From: Fabrea salina
Lineage: Eukaryota > Ciliophora > Heterotrichea > Heterotrichida > Fabreidae
DNA length: 64,000 bases
Direction of reading: 5' to 3'
Assembly (NCBI GenBank): GCA_022984795.1
Contig: JALIHJ010000019.1
Span: 62,001 to 126,000, forward strand
Position numbers and translations under genes: made by a program. How positions within the stretch are numbered: the first letter of the stretch is position 1; every line of letters starts with the position of its first letter. Below, in pieces: positions 24,813 through 33,880 of this stretch. The notes beneath the pieces are model-generated. The model did not search any database and was not told the origin of the DNA. It was given only the letters and a program-made list of their open reading frames with translations.

Positions 24813-27497
24813 TTAATTAACATTAAGTCTCTGCATTTCAGTCACAAATGACCATTTTTTGCTTGAACTTGCTGCTAGAACTGACCTTTCTGTCAAAAAA
24901 GAGTCCCTAGAAAACTCTACAAAGCTTTCACTTAAATCTAGACGTGGCTCAGCTTGTAAACTGTAGTACTTTTCAAAAACACTTAAGGCAGCTACCTTTA
25001 AAACGTCTTGGAGCACAAAAAAAAACAAACTATAAACCCACACCAAAACAACTAAGCCCCAAGATACCTGCTTCATGTCTGGCATTCTGTGCTCACCTGA
25101 AGACACGCTCAAAAACCAGTACTTCGCAAATAATGTTGAAATAACTCCAGCTGCTACAAAAGCCAACACCAAAAGCCTTCCTGGTTTCTTTGAAAAAAAA
25201 TAACTTTGAGTCCGTGTTACAAAAGGCGTTAAAAAACTAGACAAAGAAAGTTTCAAGTAAATAATTGTAAGCACCTCGCCATAACTGAATGACCCAAACC
25301 CTAAACCTTCGAAAATATTGTTGGGACTTTGGTTGTTCATGTTTGATAAGCACACCAGTAAAAGTATCACTGAAGACAAAACATCCACTGTTCCTAGTAA
25401 GCACGAGTTGCAAAGTACCAGTGTAAGGTTCCACCTCTGAGGCTTTTGAGAGCCAGTGGATTTATCGTAAACACTTGAAACCACAGTTAAGTTGCTTAAA
25501 AAGATTATGACAGCCAGAGCAATCACAGGCAAAGCAAAAGTATTTGGAACTTCTCCACAGTCACTATGGCCTTGGCAAGTAAAGGTTGAGTTAGGGTTTA
25601 CTCCTACCATTGCTATGAAAAAGAAACCCAACAATTGCAAACTACAAGTAACTCTGTAAGTGCAGTAGCTCACTATTCTCTGGAATATTTTTCTGCATTT
25701 TTTAACAACTTTGACAATCACTGAAGCTCCTGGGCTCTCAAGAATCAAATCTGCAGCTAACTGAGCTGAGTCAACTGCTCCATGCACCGCAATTCCTACA
25801 TTGGCTTTTTCTAAAGTTGGGCAGTCTTCTGCAGAACGCCCTGTGAAGCCTACTATAGTTCCTTTGTTCTGCAGCAGTTTAACTATAGCGAACTTATGTT
25901 CTGGAAACACTTCTGAGAACCCACTGGCTTCTTGAGTGACTGGTTGTAGTAATTGGCAGTTAACTGCAGCTATTTCAGTACTTAAAAAGTCTGAGTTGTA
26001 GACTTTGTTTTTTAATTCCAAAACTCTAGATATTTCTTTTGCTATTGCAGACTGGTCGCCTGTAAGCATTTTAACTTCAATTCCCATTGAAATGGCCTCT
26101 TGAATGGCTTTTTTCGAGTCGCTTTGTAAAGGGTCTGAAATTGATATTATACCGCACATGTTCCAAACTCCATCAGAGTCAGTTTTAGCTACTCCTAAAG
26201 TACGGAGGCCTTTAGCAGCTAAACTATCTACTAGGTTGCTAACTTCTTCTTCTAAGTCTCCACACAAAGCAAGCACTACCTGTGGAGCACCCTTAGTGCA
26301 CTTAAAAGTTTCCCCAGAAGTAGTGTTTCTTACAGTAGCCTCGGTCCTTTTTGAGTCTGGGCTAAAGTCAATAAACTCTTCTTGTTCAAAGTAGTCAAAG
26401 TTACTTTGAGTCGACTCGATAATGCACTTATCAAGTGAGTTCCCAGTAGTTTTAGAAGCTAACTTAGCAGTGAACAGCAAGTCTTCCTGAGTGTAGTTCA
26501 ACAAAGGCCAGCAACCTTGTACAGTTGGCAAATCCTTAGAAAGAGTTCCTGTTTTATTGAGGCACAAAACCTCCATTCTTGCTAGTTGCTCTATAGAGTC
26601 TAGGTTTTTAACTACAGCTTGCTTAGCAGCTAAAAGTTTAGTTCCAACTGCTAAAGTAGCAGTGCACACTATTTTCATGTCAATGGGAGCACAGGCTATA
26701 AAGACTGCTACGCAAATAGACAGACTTTCTAAAAAGTTGTTTCCTTTTGACAGAACTACTATGAAAATCACTAACACTAAAACACTCGAGGCTGCTACCA
26801 CAAAAGCAGTTATTTTAAGAAGTACTTTTTGAAAGTTTCCTGTGTAAGTGACTTCGTTCAGATTTTCAAGTGTTTTTCTAAAAAACGTTCTTGTACCTGT
26901 AGCGCTCACAATAGCCTCAAGTTCTCCTTTTCTAACGATTGAGCCCTGAAAAACTACTTCTCCTTCGTACTTAGTCACGAGTTCCTTGTTCAGGAGCGAC
27001 TGGTCTATTTCTACACAGCCTGGACCCAAAATGCAGTCAGCAGGAACTACATTGCCGGGCTTCAGGGGTATTCTGTCTCCTATGACTAATTGTTTTGCCT
27101 CGGCGCGCAGCCAGTTGCCTTCGCGCTTAACCCAAGTTTCAGGTGCTAGTTTTTCTTTGAGAGGCTTCGTGAGCTTAAAGACACTGTCTTCTTGATACCA
27201 ACTTATGAAGCTGTTTAACACCAACACACTTGCTAGAATTATTAAGTCCAGCCAGTCCAAGTTAGCTAGCTCTATGACCATAGCTGTCCAAATAACCCAG
27301 GGAATAGGTCCCCAGAAGTGACTTAAAAACCTTGCAAAAGGACTTGTTGCTTTTTCAGGCAGCAGGTTCGGTCCATCACGCGACAGTCTAGAGTTTGCAT
27401 CGTACAAACTCAAACCTTCTTCTGGAGTGTTGAGTTCGGACAACTCCCTAGCCGAGAGTTTAGGTCCTGAGTCAGTGACTCTTGTATAGTCTCCCAT
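24813..27497 (-). CDS. P-type (P3A H+-ATPase-like) protein lacking catalytic residues
   Basis: 894 residues with the full P-type architecture: A domain, helices 1-4, P and N domains and about six C-terminal helices. It is closest to plasma-membrane proton pumps (WGPIPWVIWTAMVIELA, GDRIPLKPGNVVPADC). Catalytic motifs are altered: CLNKTGTLS with Asn314 where the phosphorylated Asp of DKTGT belongs (AAT codon at 26556-26558), NKELVTK in place of the TGES loop, and FTGRSAEDCP in place of TGDGVNDAP. KGAP, MLTGDQ and the ISDP region remain. It cannot form the phospho-intermediate, so a structural or regulatory role is likely. The frame is intact, so it is kept. Confidence 0.87.
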   Translation of the reverse strand: MGDYTRVTDSGPKLSARELSELNTPEEGLSLYDANSRLSRDGPNLLPEKATSPFARFLSHFWGPIPWVIWTAMVIELANLDWLDLIILASVLVLNSFISWYQEDSVFKLTKPLKEKLAPETWVKREGNWLRAEAKQLVIGDRIPLKPGNVVPADCILGPGCVEIDQSLLNKELVTKYEGEVVFQGSIVRKGELEAIVSATGTRTFFRKTLENLNEVTYTGNFQKVLLKITAFVVAASSVLVLVIFIVVLSKGNNFLESLSICVAVFIACAPIDMKIVCTATLAVGTKLLAAKQAVVKNLDSIEQLARMEVLCLNKTGTLSKDLPTVQGCWPLLNYTQEDLLFTAKLASKTTGNSLDKCIIESTQSNFDYFEQEEFIDFSPDSKRTEATVRNTTSGETFKCTKGAPQVVLALCGDLEEEVSNLVDSLAAKGLRTLGVAKTDSDGVWNMCGIISISDPLQSDSKKAIQEAISMGIEVKMLTGDQSAIAKEISRVLELKNKVYNSDFLSTEIAAVNCQLLQPVTQEASGFSEVFPEHKFAIVKLLQNKGTIVGFTGRSAEDCPTLEKANVGIAVHGAVDSAQLAADLILESPGASVIVKVVKKCRKIFQRIVSYCTYRVTCSLQLLGFFFIAMVGVNPNSTFTCQGHSDCGEVPNTFALPVIALAVIIFLSNLTVVSSVYDKSTGSQKPQRWNLTLVLCNSCLLGTVDVLSSVILLLVCLSNMNNQSPNNIFEGLGFGSFSYGEVLTIIYLKLSLSSFLTPFVTRTQSYFFSKKPGRLLVLAFVAAGVISTLFAKYWFLSVSSGEHRMPDMKQVSWGLVVLVWVYSLFFFVLQDVLKVAALSVFEKYYSLQAEPRLDLSESFVEFSRDSFLTERSVLAASSSKKWSFVTEMQRLNVN

Positions 27498-27621
27498 TTA
27501 ATTTTACAACTACAAACTATTCTCCATTATTTTTATTACTTAAGATAATCACTCTACTTAAAAACTCTAATTCCAGCAAAATTTAAGTTTTTCATTGTTT
27601 TGCTTAGTAAAGTTTAAAGAT

Positions 27622-29370
27622 ATGGAGGCGCCCGTAACTAGGAAATCTCAAAAAAACTTGTCTCATGTTACAGAAGAAGACACAAAATCTACTTCAAACG
27701 AACAGTCCATATACACTTCAGAAGTTCTCAACGAGTCCTTCTTAGGCTCAACATCAGAGGGTTCAGACTCCATGCTAGCACAAAAAATACCTGCCCCTGC
27801 TCCTCTACCCGCCACACAACTTCCCTCCAGGTCCGAAGCACCACTCAACAAGGCTCTTTGGGAAGCTGTGACTCAAAACAAACCAGAACTCTGCAAAGAA
27901 CTTTTGGATCGTGCTGTGAACCCGGATGTTGCAGACGTAAACTCCAAAGGACTCCACGACTGTACAGCACTTCACATTGCTTCGGGCAAAGGCTTTTTGG
28001 AAGTGTGTGAAGTTTTACTTGACTACGGAGACCACACTGACGTCAACTCTAGAAATGCTTTGCTCCGCACTCCCCTTCACGTAGCTTGTGAACAAGGCCA
28101 CTTAGACATTGCCCAGCTACTTGTTAGGTCTGGGGCTGAGTTGAACTCTTTAGACATTGATGGAAACACTCCACTTCACTTAATTGTAGCAGGGAAGTCT
28201 GTAAAGCTGTTGAGGTGGTTTTTAGGAAGGGGTCCTGATTTGAGGGTGCGTAACCACGAAGGACTTAATGCTTTAGACATCAGTGAAGAGGACCCGAAAA
28301 CATTGCTAAGTGAGTACATTCAAAGGAACAATATTGATCTTTCTTCTTTGGACCTAAGAGCTAGCTTCGACCACAGAGTCCGAATAGGAGAGCTGAGGGG
28401 ACAAGAAGCAAGAGGAATCTGTGCTGATAACTTCGATGTGCTTGAAGAACTAGGCAAAGGCAGCTTTGGCGAAGTCTACTTAGTTAGGAAAAAGGACACT
28501 TCTATGCTTTACGCAATGAAAGTCCTCAAAAAAGAAAAAATTATGGGCCAGAACTTAATAAAGTATGCTTTGACTGAAAGAAACGTTCTGAGCTACCTAA
28601 AGCACCCTTTTATAGTGTCCCTTAACTTTGCTTTCCAAACAACTGATAAGCTTTTTCTGATCCTAGACTTTTGTTCTGGAGGAGACTTGAGTTCTCACTT
28701 GTCGCGGGAAAAAAGGTTCCACGAGTACCGAGCTAGAATCTACATCTGCGAAATCATTTTGGCTTTGGAAGAGCTGCACAGAAGAGACATCATTTTCAGA
28801 GACCTCAAACCTGACAACATAGTAATTGACAAAGATGGACACGCCATGCTTACTGACTTTGGACTGTCTAAAGAAGGAGTCTTCGACAACTACATGGCAA
28901 GGAGCTTCTGCGGGTCACTAGCTTACTTAGCTCCTGAGATGATCCGAAGGAGGGGCCACGGAAAAGCTGTTGACTGGTACCTTTTAGGCGTGGTGCTTTA
29001 CGAAATGCTTGTAGGAATCCCTCCTTACTTTTCTCCCAACAGAGAAGAACTACTCCAGAACATCCAGAGAGGAAAACTAATGATCCCTTCTAGCTTGTCA
29101 CTAGAAACCAAAGACCTACTTAAGCAACTACTGCAAAGAGACCCTGCTTTGAGACTAGGTGCCAAAAGAGACGCTGAAGAAGTTAAGCAGCACAGGTTCT
29201 TTGCTGGAATTAATTGGGAAAGTGTACTGCGGAGGGAACTCAAGCCGCCTGCTCCTGAGCCCCGCAGTGTGCCTGAGCAATCTATACCTGGACACCATAT
29301 CTTTGGAGAAGCTGACAGCGGAGACGAAGGCAACCGAGTTACAGGGTGGACTTTTATTAGCAGTATTTAA
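27622..29370 (+). CDS. Ankyrin-repeat AGC-family protein kinase
   Basis: 582 residues from the ATG at 27622. Residues about 75-240 hold four or five ankyrin repeats (CTALHIASGKGFLEVCEVLL, TPLHVACEQGHLDIAQLLV, TPLHLIVAG). The kinase domain runs from about 270: LGKGSFGEVYLVRK, AMKVLKKEKI, FRDLKPDNIV, TDFGLSKEG and SFCGSLAYLAPEM. All catalytic residues are present; HRD reads FRD. The CGS-APE loop and the short RELKPPAPEP tail indicate the AGC group (PKA/S6K/Akt). There is no clear hydrophobic-motif phosphosite. The ankyrin-AGC combination is uncommon outside protists. The promoter lies in the 124-bp gap shared with the P-type ATPase gene. Confidence 0.9.
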   Translation: MEAPVTRKSQKNLSHVTEEDTKSTSNEQSIYTSEVLNESFLGSTSEGSDSMLAQKIPAPAPLPATQLPSRSEAPLNKALWEAVTQNKPELCKELLDRAVNPDVADVNSKGLHDCTALHIASGKGFLEVCEVLLDYGDHTDVNSRNALLRTPLHVACEQGHLDIAQLLVRSGAELNSLDIDGNTPLHLIVAGKSVKLLRWFLGRGPDLRVRNHEGLNALDISEEDPKTLLSEYIQRNNIDLSSLDLRASFDHRVRIGELRGQEARGICADNFDVLEELGKGSFGEVYLVRKKDTSMLYAMKVLKKEKIMGQNLIKYALTERNVLSYLKHPFIVSLNFAFQTTDKLFLILDFCSGGDLSSHLSREKRFHEYRARIYICEIILALEELHRRDIIFRDLKPDNIVIDKDGHAMLTDFGLSKEGVFDNYMARSFCGSLAYLAPEMIRRRGHGKAVDWYLLGVVLYEMLVGIPPYFSPNREELLQNIQRGKLMIPSSLSLETKDLLKQLLQRDPALRLGAKRDAEEVKQHRFFAGINWESVLRRELKPPAPEPRSVPEQSIPGHHIFGEADSGDEGNRVTGWTFISSI

Positions 29371-29386
29371 TTGTATTAAGATAAAA

Positions 29387-29971
29387 ATGAACGAGACTGT
29401 ACAGGTGAAGCTAGTAGTGCTAGGACAGGCTGGAGTGGGGAAGTCAAGTATTGTTCTTAGGTACATCACAGATTCGTTTCGGGAAGACCAAGAACCTACC
29501 ATCGGTGCTGCTTTTTTGTCCAAAATGATTTTAGTTGGAGACACTCATGTAAAGTTCAATATCTGGGACACAGCAGGCCAAGAAAAGTACCACTCCTTAG
29601 CTAGGATGTACTACTACGATACCTCTGCAGTAATTTTGGTTTACGACATAACGAGTTACGAAAGTTTTGAAGCAATGAAGAAGTGGTACCAAGAAGTGAA
29701 TGAGCACGGGCCGCAAGACATACTAGTAGGCATAGCAGGCAACAAAGAAGACTTAGTTGACCAAGAAGAAGTTGACATAACTGAAGCTAGGGCCTTTGCT
29801 GCGAGTGTGGGAGCTGTTTTTAAAAAGACAAGTGCCAAGTCTAACTATGGAATTGAACAGCTGTTTAAAGAAATTGCCTCTAAAGTTAACTTCCAGAGAG
29901 AAGCTCTTAAAAAACAGCAAGAAAGAATCAAGCTCGAAGCCACACAAGATAATAAAGATGGGTGTTGTTGA
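29387..29971 (+). CDS. Rab GTPase, Rab5/Rab22-like
   Basis: 194 residues from the ATG at 29387 (MNETVQVKLVVLGQAGVGKS). G1 is GQAGVGKS, switch I has EPTIGAAFLSK, G3 is WDTAGQEKYHSLA, G4 is GNKEDL and G5 is TSAKSNYG. PTIGAAF and EKYHSLA place it in the Rab5/Rab21/Rab22 endosomal group. The C-terminus ends DGCC, a double-Cys geranylgeranylation signal, the kind handled by REP (encoded at 1254). It begins 16 bp after the kinase stop. Confidence 0.93.
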   Translation: MNETVQVKLVVLGQAGVGKSSIVLRYITDSFREDQEPTIGAAFLSKMILVGDTHVKFNIWDTAGQEKYHSLARMYYYDTSAVILVYDITSYESFEAMKKWYQEVNEHGPQDILVGIAGNKEDLVDQEEVDITEARAFAASVGAVFKKTSAKSNYGIEQLFKEIASKVNFQREALKKQQERIKLEATQDNKDGCC

Positions 29972-30050
29972 TTGTAAGGTTATTACACATTAATTAGTTA
30001 ACTTAGGCAACAACTCTTTTATAGACTGTTAAGTTCCCGCTTTAATAAAA

Positions 30051-30422
30051 ATGAACAACTTAGAATACGTGTTTGGGTTCAATCCTAGGTTGAGGTCCAA
30101 AATCGAAAACGAAGGTTACGATGACCTTGATTATATTTGCCAAGATGCTATTGAAGTACTTTCCGACCTAGACTTAGGAAGGAAGGATTCGATTGAGTTC
30201 TTAAAACGACTTAGAGAAGTACATTCTAAAGCCCAAAACGACGATCCAGCAGAATCACTCCCATGCATAGTAACTGCTGCGTGTGAAGGTAGGATTTCAA
30301 AGTTCAATAGAGTCCGTGGAACAGTTTACAGATGCCAAAGTTGTTTTAGAAAGGTTGACTTAGGAGAAGTGCAACAACACTCCCAAGAACACTTATATAA
30401 TCTTAACGGTACAGCATCTTAA
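30051..30422 (+). CDS. Small hypothetical protein with C2H2-like zinc site
   Basis: 123 residues, mostly helical and acidic. Near the end YRCQSCFRKVDLGEVQQHSQ and the following EH give a C-x2-C...H-x3-H pattern that could bind zinc. There is no further motif. It is not recognised. It converges on pICln with 7 bp between stops. Confidence 0.6.
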   Translation: MNNLEYVFGFNPRLRSKIENEGYDDLDYICQDAIEVLSDLDLGRKDSIEFLKRLREVHSKAQNDDPAESLPCIVTAACEGRISKFNRVRGTVYRCQSCFRKVDLGEVQQHSQEHLYNLNGTAS

Positions 30423-30429
30423 GTTTTCA

Positions 30430-30804
30430 TTAAGTTTCTTGGAAAGGTTCTTGGGGAGTTTCTTCAGCACACTTTGAAAAAACTTGGTAGATCTCATCCA
30501 GAGTAGTGGGGTCCTCAGGTGTGTAAAGCATTTGACTTTCTTCCTCAGTAGGAACTACATACAAACAAGGGGCTCCGAAGTTATGTGGGTCTCTAGAAAC
30601 AGCGTGGAGTGCCACTTCGTTGTGTGGAAGTTCCCAACACCCTTTAGTGTTCCTAAACACTACTCGTTTGTTTGTGAGGAAGAACTCCCCTTTCCCGTAG
30701 TCAGTTCTTACTTCTTCTTCGTTTATGACTGAAAAAGACACCAACTCACTTGAGTACCTTACTGACTCTTCTGGAAGCAAAAGCAAGGATCCGTGAGGTT
30801 CCAT
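30430..30804 (-). CDS. CLNS1A: pICln, methylosome subunit
   Basis: 124 residues forming the PH-like domain of pICln: GKGEFFLTNKRVVFRNTKGC, then LPHNEVALHAVSRDPHNF and CLYVV, the family's signature strand and loop. pICln with PRMT5 holds Sm proteins during snRNP assembly. The animal protein has about 237 residues with long acidic segments; here those are almost absent. This is a minimal version but the core looks complete. Confidence 0.85.
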   Translation of the reverse strand: MEPHGSLLLLPEESVRYSSELVSFSVINEEEVRTDYGKGEFFLTNKRVVFRNTKGCWELPHNEVALHAVSRDPHNFGAPCLYVVPTEEESQMLYTPEDPTTLDEIYQVFSKCAEETPQEPFQET

Positions 30805-30843
30805 AATATTCTACTTCTGATAATCCATTTTTCTAGTAAACAC

Positions 30844-32084
30844 ATGTCTGACCTGTACAGCTACAAAATAGTCAAAACAATTGGACTTGGTACTTACGGA
30901 AACGTAAAGTGTAAGGTTTATTCAGTGGCCATTCACAAACACACAAAGCAAAAAGTAGCTATAAAGTTCCTTAACAAGAAATACTTAAAAAGCACTAACA
31001 TGCTTGAAAGGATCAGAGAAGAGGTAAAACTCTTAGCAAGTCTGCACCACACAAACATAATTAAGTTGTTTGAGGCGATTGAAGGCAAAAGGCAGTTTAT
31101 GCTGGTAATGGAGTACCTTTCTAAAGGAGACCTTTACTCATATCTTGAGAAAAAAGGAAAACTGTCCGAATCAGAAGCCAAACACTTCATTTCCCAAGTA
31201 CTAGAAGGACTTAAGTTCTGTCACAAGAACCAAGTTGCCCACAGAGACATCAAACTAGAAAACTTACTTCTTGACGAGCACAACGGACTTAAGATTGCAG
31301 ACTTCGGCTTAAGCAACTACATGCCAGACGGCGAGTTTATGAGAACTGCCTGCGGGTCCCCTAACTACGCTGCACCGGAGATTTTGTCAGGCATTGGGTA
31401 CTGTGGCTCCGACGTGGACGTTTGGAGTGCAGGGGTTGTTTTGTACGCCTTAGTGACGGCTTGTTTGCCTTTTGACCATGAAAGTATTCCTGTTCTTTTC
31501 GCTAAAATCAAAAGCGCAGACTTCAAACTTCCACAAACTTTGTCCGAAAACCTAAAAGACCTTATTCCTAGAATGCTCGACCCCAACCCAGTGTCCCGGA
31601 TAACTATTTCCCAAGTAAAGTTTCACCCTTGGTTTGGGGAGAAAGAATGCTTAGGTTTTAGAGAGTTTAACTCGCTTGAAGAAGCACTGCTGACTGAAAA
31701 ACTAGGTAGTAAGTCTTTGAACAAACCAGTTTTTGAAGAGCACTCAGAGTCAAGTACAGCTGTGTCAAGTTGTGAGTTTTTACTAGGGTGCGAGTACTCT
31801 GAGTCCATAGACTGGGATTCAGGAGTCGTTTTGTCAAGCAGTCTCTGTGTTTTGAAACTTTTTTGTTTAAAGCTCTCAAAACTCTAGACTTAGAGTGGAA
31901 AGTAATTGGAAGTTTTTTGTTTGTCGTTAGACAAAAAAGGAACCATGAATTAGCATTTGAAATTCGTGCTTATTTAAAAAGCAAATTCTACCAACTCGAC
32001 TTCAAGATCACCAAGGGGAACTCCCTTGAGGTCATGGACCTTATAGCTGAGTTGTGCAAACAAATCAAGAAAACCTGTAAATAA
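30844..32084 (+). CDS. SNF1/AMPK-like protein kinase with KA1 domain
   Basis: Kinase domain at about residues 6-265: IGLGTYGNVK, VAIKFLNKK, VAHRDIKLENLLLD, IADFGLSNYMPDGE and MRTACGSPNYAAPEI, whose Thr is the site used by upstream LKB1-type kinases. The C-terminal part (ALKTLDLEWKVIGSFLF to the end) is a KA1-type domain, in another frame. Joining them needs an intron with length 2 mod 3; the best is 31825-31841 (17 nt), giving 407 residues. If no splice occurs the protein ends at 31887 without KA1. This is an AMPK-alpha-type energy sensor. Confidence 0.87.
31825..31841 (+). other. Probable 17-nt intron, SNF1-like kinase gene
   Basis: GTCGTTTTGTCAAGCAG. It restores the KA1 frame and has A six bases from the 3' end like the other introns, but lacks the GTAA start and is 2 nt longer. 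A 14-nt version (31825-31838) also restores frame. Confidence 0.5.
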
Positions 32085-32108
32085 CTCTAATAAGTTATAG
32101 TGTATTAT

Positions 32109-32558
32109 TTATAGCATTGGTCTTGGGGATCTCATAAAAGCCCTTTTGTTAAAAGTAAGTGCTAAGTCATTATCGTATTTTTTGGAGTTCTTGAAAGGAA
32201 AGTTGGATGGGGAAGCCCTTGGAGAGTTTCTAGGGTTGTGCATTAGGGGCTTTAGGTGGGGAAGCATGGGTTTAGATAAGCTTTCCTGCAAGCGGGGGGA
32301 GCGGACTATTGGAGCTAGTCGTTTAGGCTTTTCTGGGAGCTTAAGGAGATCCTTAGAGGATTGGGAATTCTTCGAATGTTTTTGTTTGAAAAAAGGAGTT
32401 TGTTTTCGAGCTGCAGGAGACAGTAAGGAGAAACTACTTCTTGGCGAATAGTATGCTCGTACTTGGGACCTGGATTCGACTGCATGCAAAGTAGGTGTGC
32501 CTGCTGATTGAGGTTCTTTTATGAAGAAATCTTTGGGAAATGCCCTGGACTTTCTCAT
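32109..32558 (-). CDS. Basic Pro/Ser-rich hypothetical protein
   Basis: 149 residues, strongly basic, rich in Ser, Pro and Lys and probably disordered. Repeated RSPR/SPR sites (IVRSPRLQES, MRSPRPML at the end) look like proline-directed phosphorylation sites. There is no domain I recognise. Confidence 0.5.
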   Translation of the reverse strand: MRKSRAFPKDFFIKEPQSAGTPTLHAVESRSQVRAYYSPRSSFSLLSPAARKQTPFFKQKHSKNSQSSKDLLKLPEKPKRLAPIVRSPRLQESLSKPMLPHLKPLMHNPRNSPRASPSNFPFKNSKKYDNDLALTFNKRAFMRSPRPML

Positions 32559-32742
32559 ATTTATATTATGAAGCAGATTAATTCTAACACTTCATATTTT
32601 AATGGGTTTAGATTTTAAGCATAAACTTTAACCAATTTAATTTGTAAGAAATATCGGATTTAACTACCATTTAACTAGTTAAGAAAATGTCAGAAAATTT
32701 AGAACAGTTATTAAACTTGGGTTTAATTAGAATTTCTGTTAC

Positions 32743-33498
32743 TTAGTAGTTGCCTTGACGTGTTAAGTAATTTTCGATCTTTTGTACTTTTTTGGAGTCA
32801 TTGCGGACTATGTTTTTAAGTTCTTCTATGTTTTTTTTGGTGTCCCCCAAAACTTTGTACACTTCGTTTTTGTGCTCTTCAGGAATCTCTACACCTGTTC
32901 TAGAGTGGACTTGGTATGTTTTGAGTTTGTCTAGTTTGGCACCTACTTGTAGCTTCTGTGCTAATTGATCAATTCTAGCCCTGAGTTTGAGTTCGTTGCC
33001 TGAGTTCTTGTCCAAAGCATTTTTAAGTTCAAGAAACCTCTCGAGTTTAGAACGCGCGTAACAGAGTTTCTCTAGTAGTTTGTTTTGGTTCTCGCGGGCT
33101 TCTTTGAGTTTTTGCGAGCACTGGCCTTTGAGTTCGGACTCTTTTTCTCTGAGAGTTTTTTCGAGTTTTTGAAGGTTTTCTGAGTAAGCCAGCAAAGCAC
33201 TGTTGTCGAAGTCGATGCGGTCTGATAGTTCTTTGCAAGAGTTAACTTGGACTGGGTAGAGTCTTTGGGGGTCTGGGTTCTTAGTTAAGGCTTCTGTAAA
33301 CAAAGAAGTGTCTACGAGGTAGGGTTCGTTTGTTCCTGGTTTAGGTTGGTACCTGTTGTTTTGGAGGGTCACTAAGTTGAAATTAGGCGGAGCTAAGTTG
33401 TACAGCATTGCTTTGAACCGGTTCTGGTCAGAGTAAGGCCTTATGCTTTCATAGACTTTTTCGAGTTCCCTCTGGAGTTCGCCTTCGTAGTTCTGCAT
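32743..33498 (-). CDS. NUP54: Nucleoporin Nup54-like, helical core only
   Basis: 251 residues. The segment ALTKNPDPQRLYPVQVNSCK with ELSDRI matches the Nup54/Nup57 family (NPDP..L.PVQ..G...L..R). A coiled coil follows, then QVGAKLDKLKTYQVHSRTG and a short C-terminal helix, as in Nup54 bound to Nup62 and Nup58. The usual FG-repeat N-terminus is missing; the gene starts directly before the alpha/beta region at MQNYEGELQRELEKVYESI. It would be the scaffold half of the central channel complex. Confidence 0.75.
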   Translation of the reverse strand: MQNYEGELQRELEKVYESIRPYSDQNRFKAMLYNLAPPNFNLVTLQNNRYQPKPGTNEPYLVDTSLFTEALTKNPDPQRLYPVQVNSCKELSDRIDFDNSALLAYSENLQKLEKTLREKESELKGQCSQKLKEARENQNKLLEKLCYARSKLERFLELKNALDKNSGNELKLRARIDQLAQKLQVGAKLDKLKTYQVHSRTGVEIPEEHKNEVYKVLGDTKKNIEELKNIVRNDSKKVQKIENYLTRQGNY

Positions 33499-33545
33499 TT
33501 ATAAAAATTAATTAAGAGTCTCTGATTCAGTTATAATATTAAGAA

Positions 33546-33873
33546 ATGTAAATGGCTACTTAGGAACCAGCAAGAACTTAACCTGCAGCAGCGCAAAGCA
33601 GCAATTGAGCAAAGACTAGTTGAAAGCGGAGAAAAAGAAAGACTCTTAGAGTACCTCAGGCAAAAACTTGTAGAAAGCGGTTGGAAAGACGAACTCAAAA
33701 ACTACTGCAAAGGTAACAACTAACCAGAACTCATAAGGAACAAAGGACTTGACAGAATCACTGTGCAGGACTTGATTGAAGAACTCAAACCTAGAGCCAG
33801 AGCTACTGTTCCCCAGAAAGCCAAGGAAGAACTTCTTGCTCGGATCAAAAACTTCATTGAAAATAACCCTTAG
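33546..33873 (+). CDS. ENY2: ENY2/SUS1, SAGA and TREX-2 subunit; start codon split by intron
   Basis: Three exons give 98 residues: [60 protein letters not shown], then [19 protein letters not shown] and a helical end. This matches ENY2 over its whole length. The first exon contributes only AT (33546-33547); the 16-nt intron 33548-33563 is removed to make ATG. Intron 2 is 33713-33727. Unspliced RNA has no usable start, so splicing decides expression. ENY2 acts in SAGA deubiquitination and mRNA export. The CFDP1 gene starts 7 bp after its stop. Confidence 0.9.
33548..33563 (+). other. 16-nt intron inside the ENY2 start codon
   Basis: GTAAATGGCTACTTAG. Removal joins AT to G, creating the start ATG. 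It keeps the A six bases from the 3' end. It contains its own short ATG frame (Met-Ala-Thr-stop) that would be read if not spliced. Confidence 0.85.
33713..33727 (+). other. 15-nt intron, ENY2 gene, intron 2
   Basis: GTAACAACTAACCAG, phase 1. Joins LKNYCK to ELIRNKG. An internal TAA is in the host frame. Confidence 0.95.
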
Positions 33874-33880
33874 TAATAAT

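Noticed and set aside
24900-27497. Active proton pump annotation
   Set aside because: The overall fold fits, but DKTGT, TGES and GDGVND are all altered, so calling it an active ATPase would be wrong.
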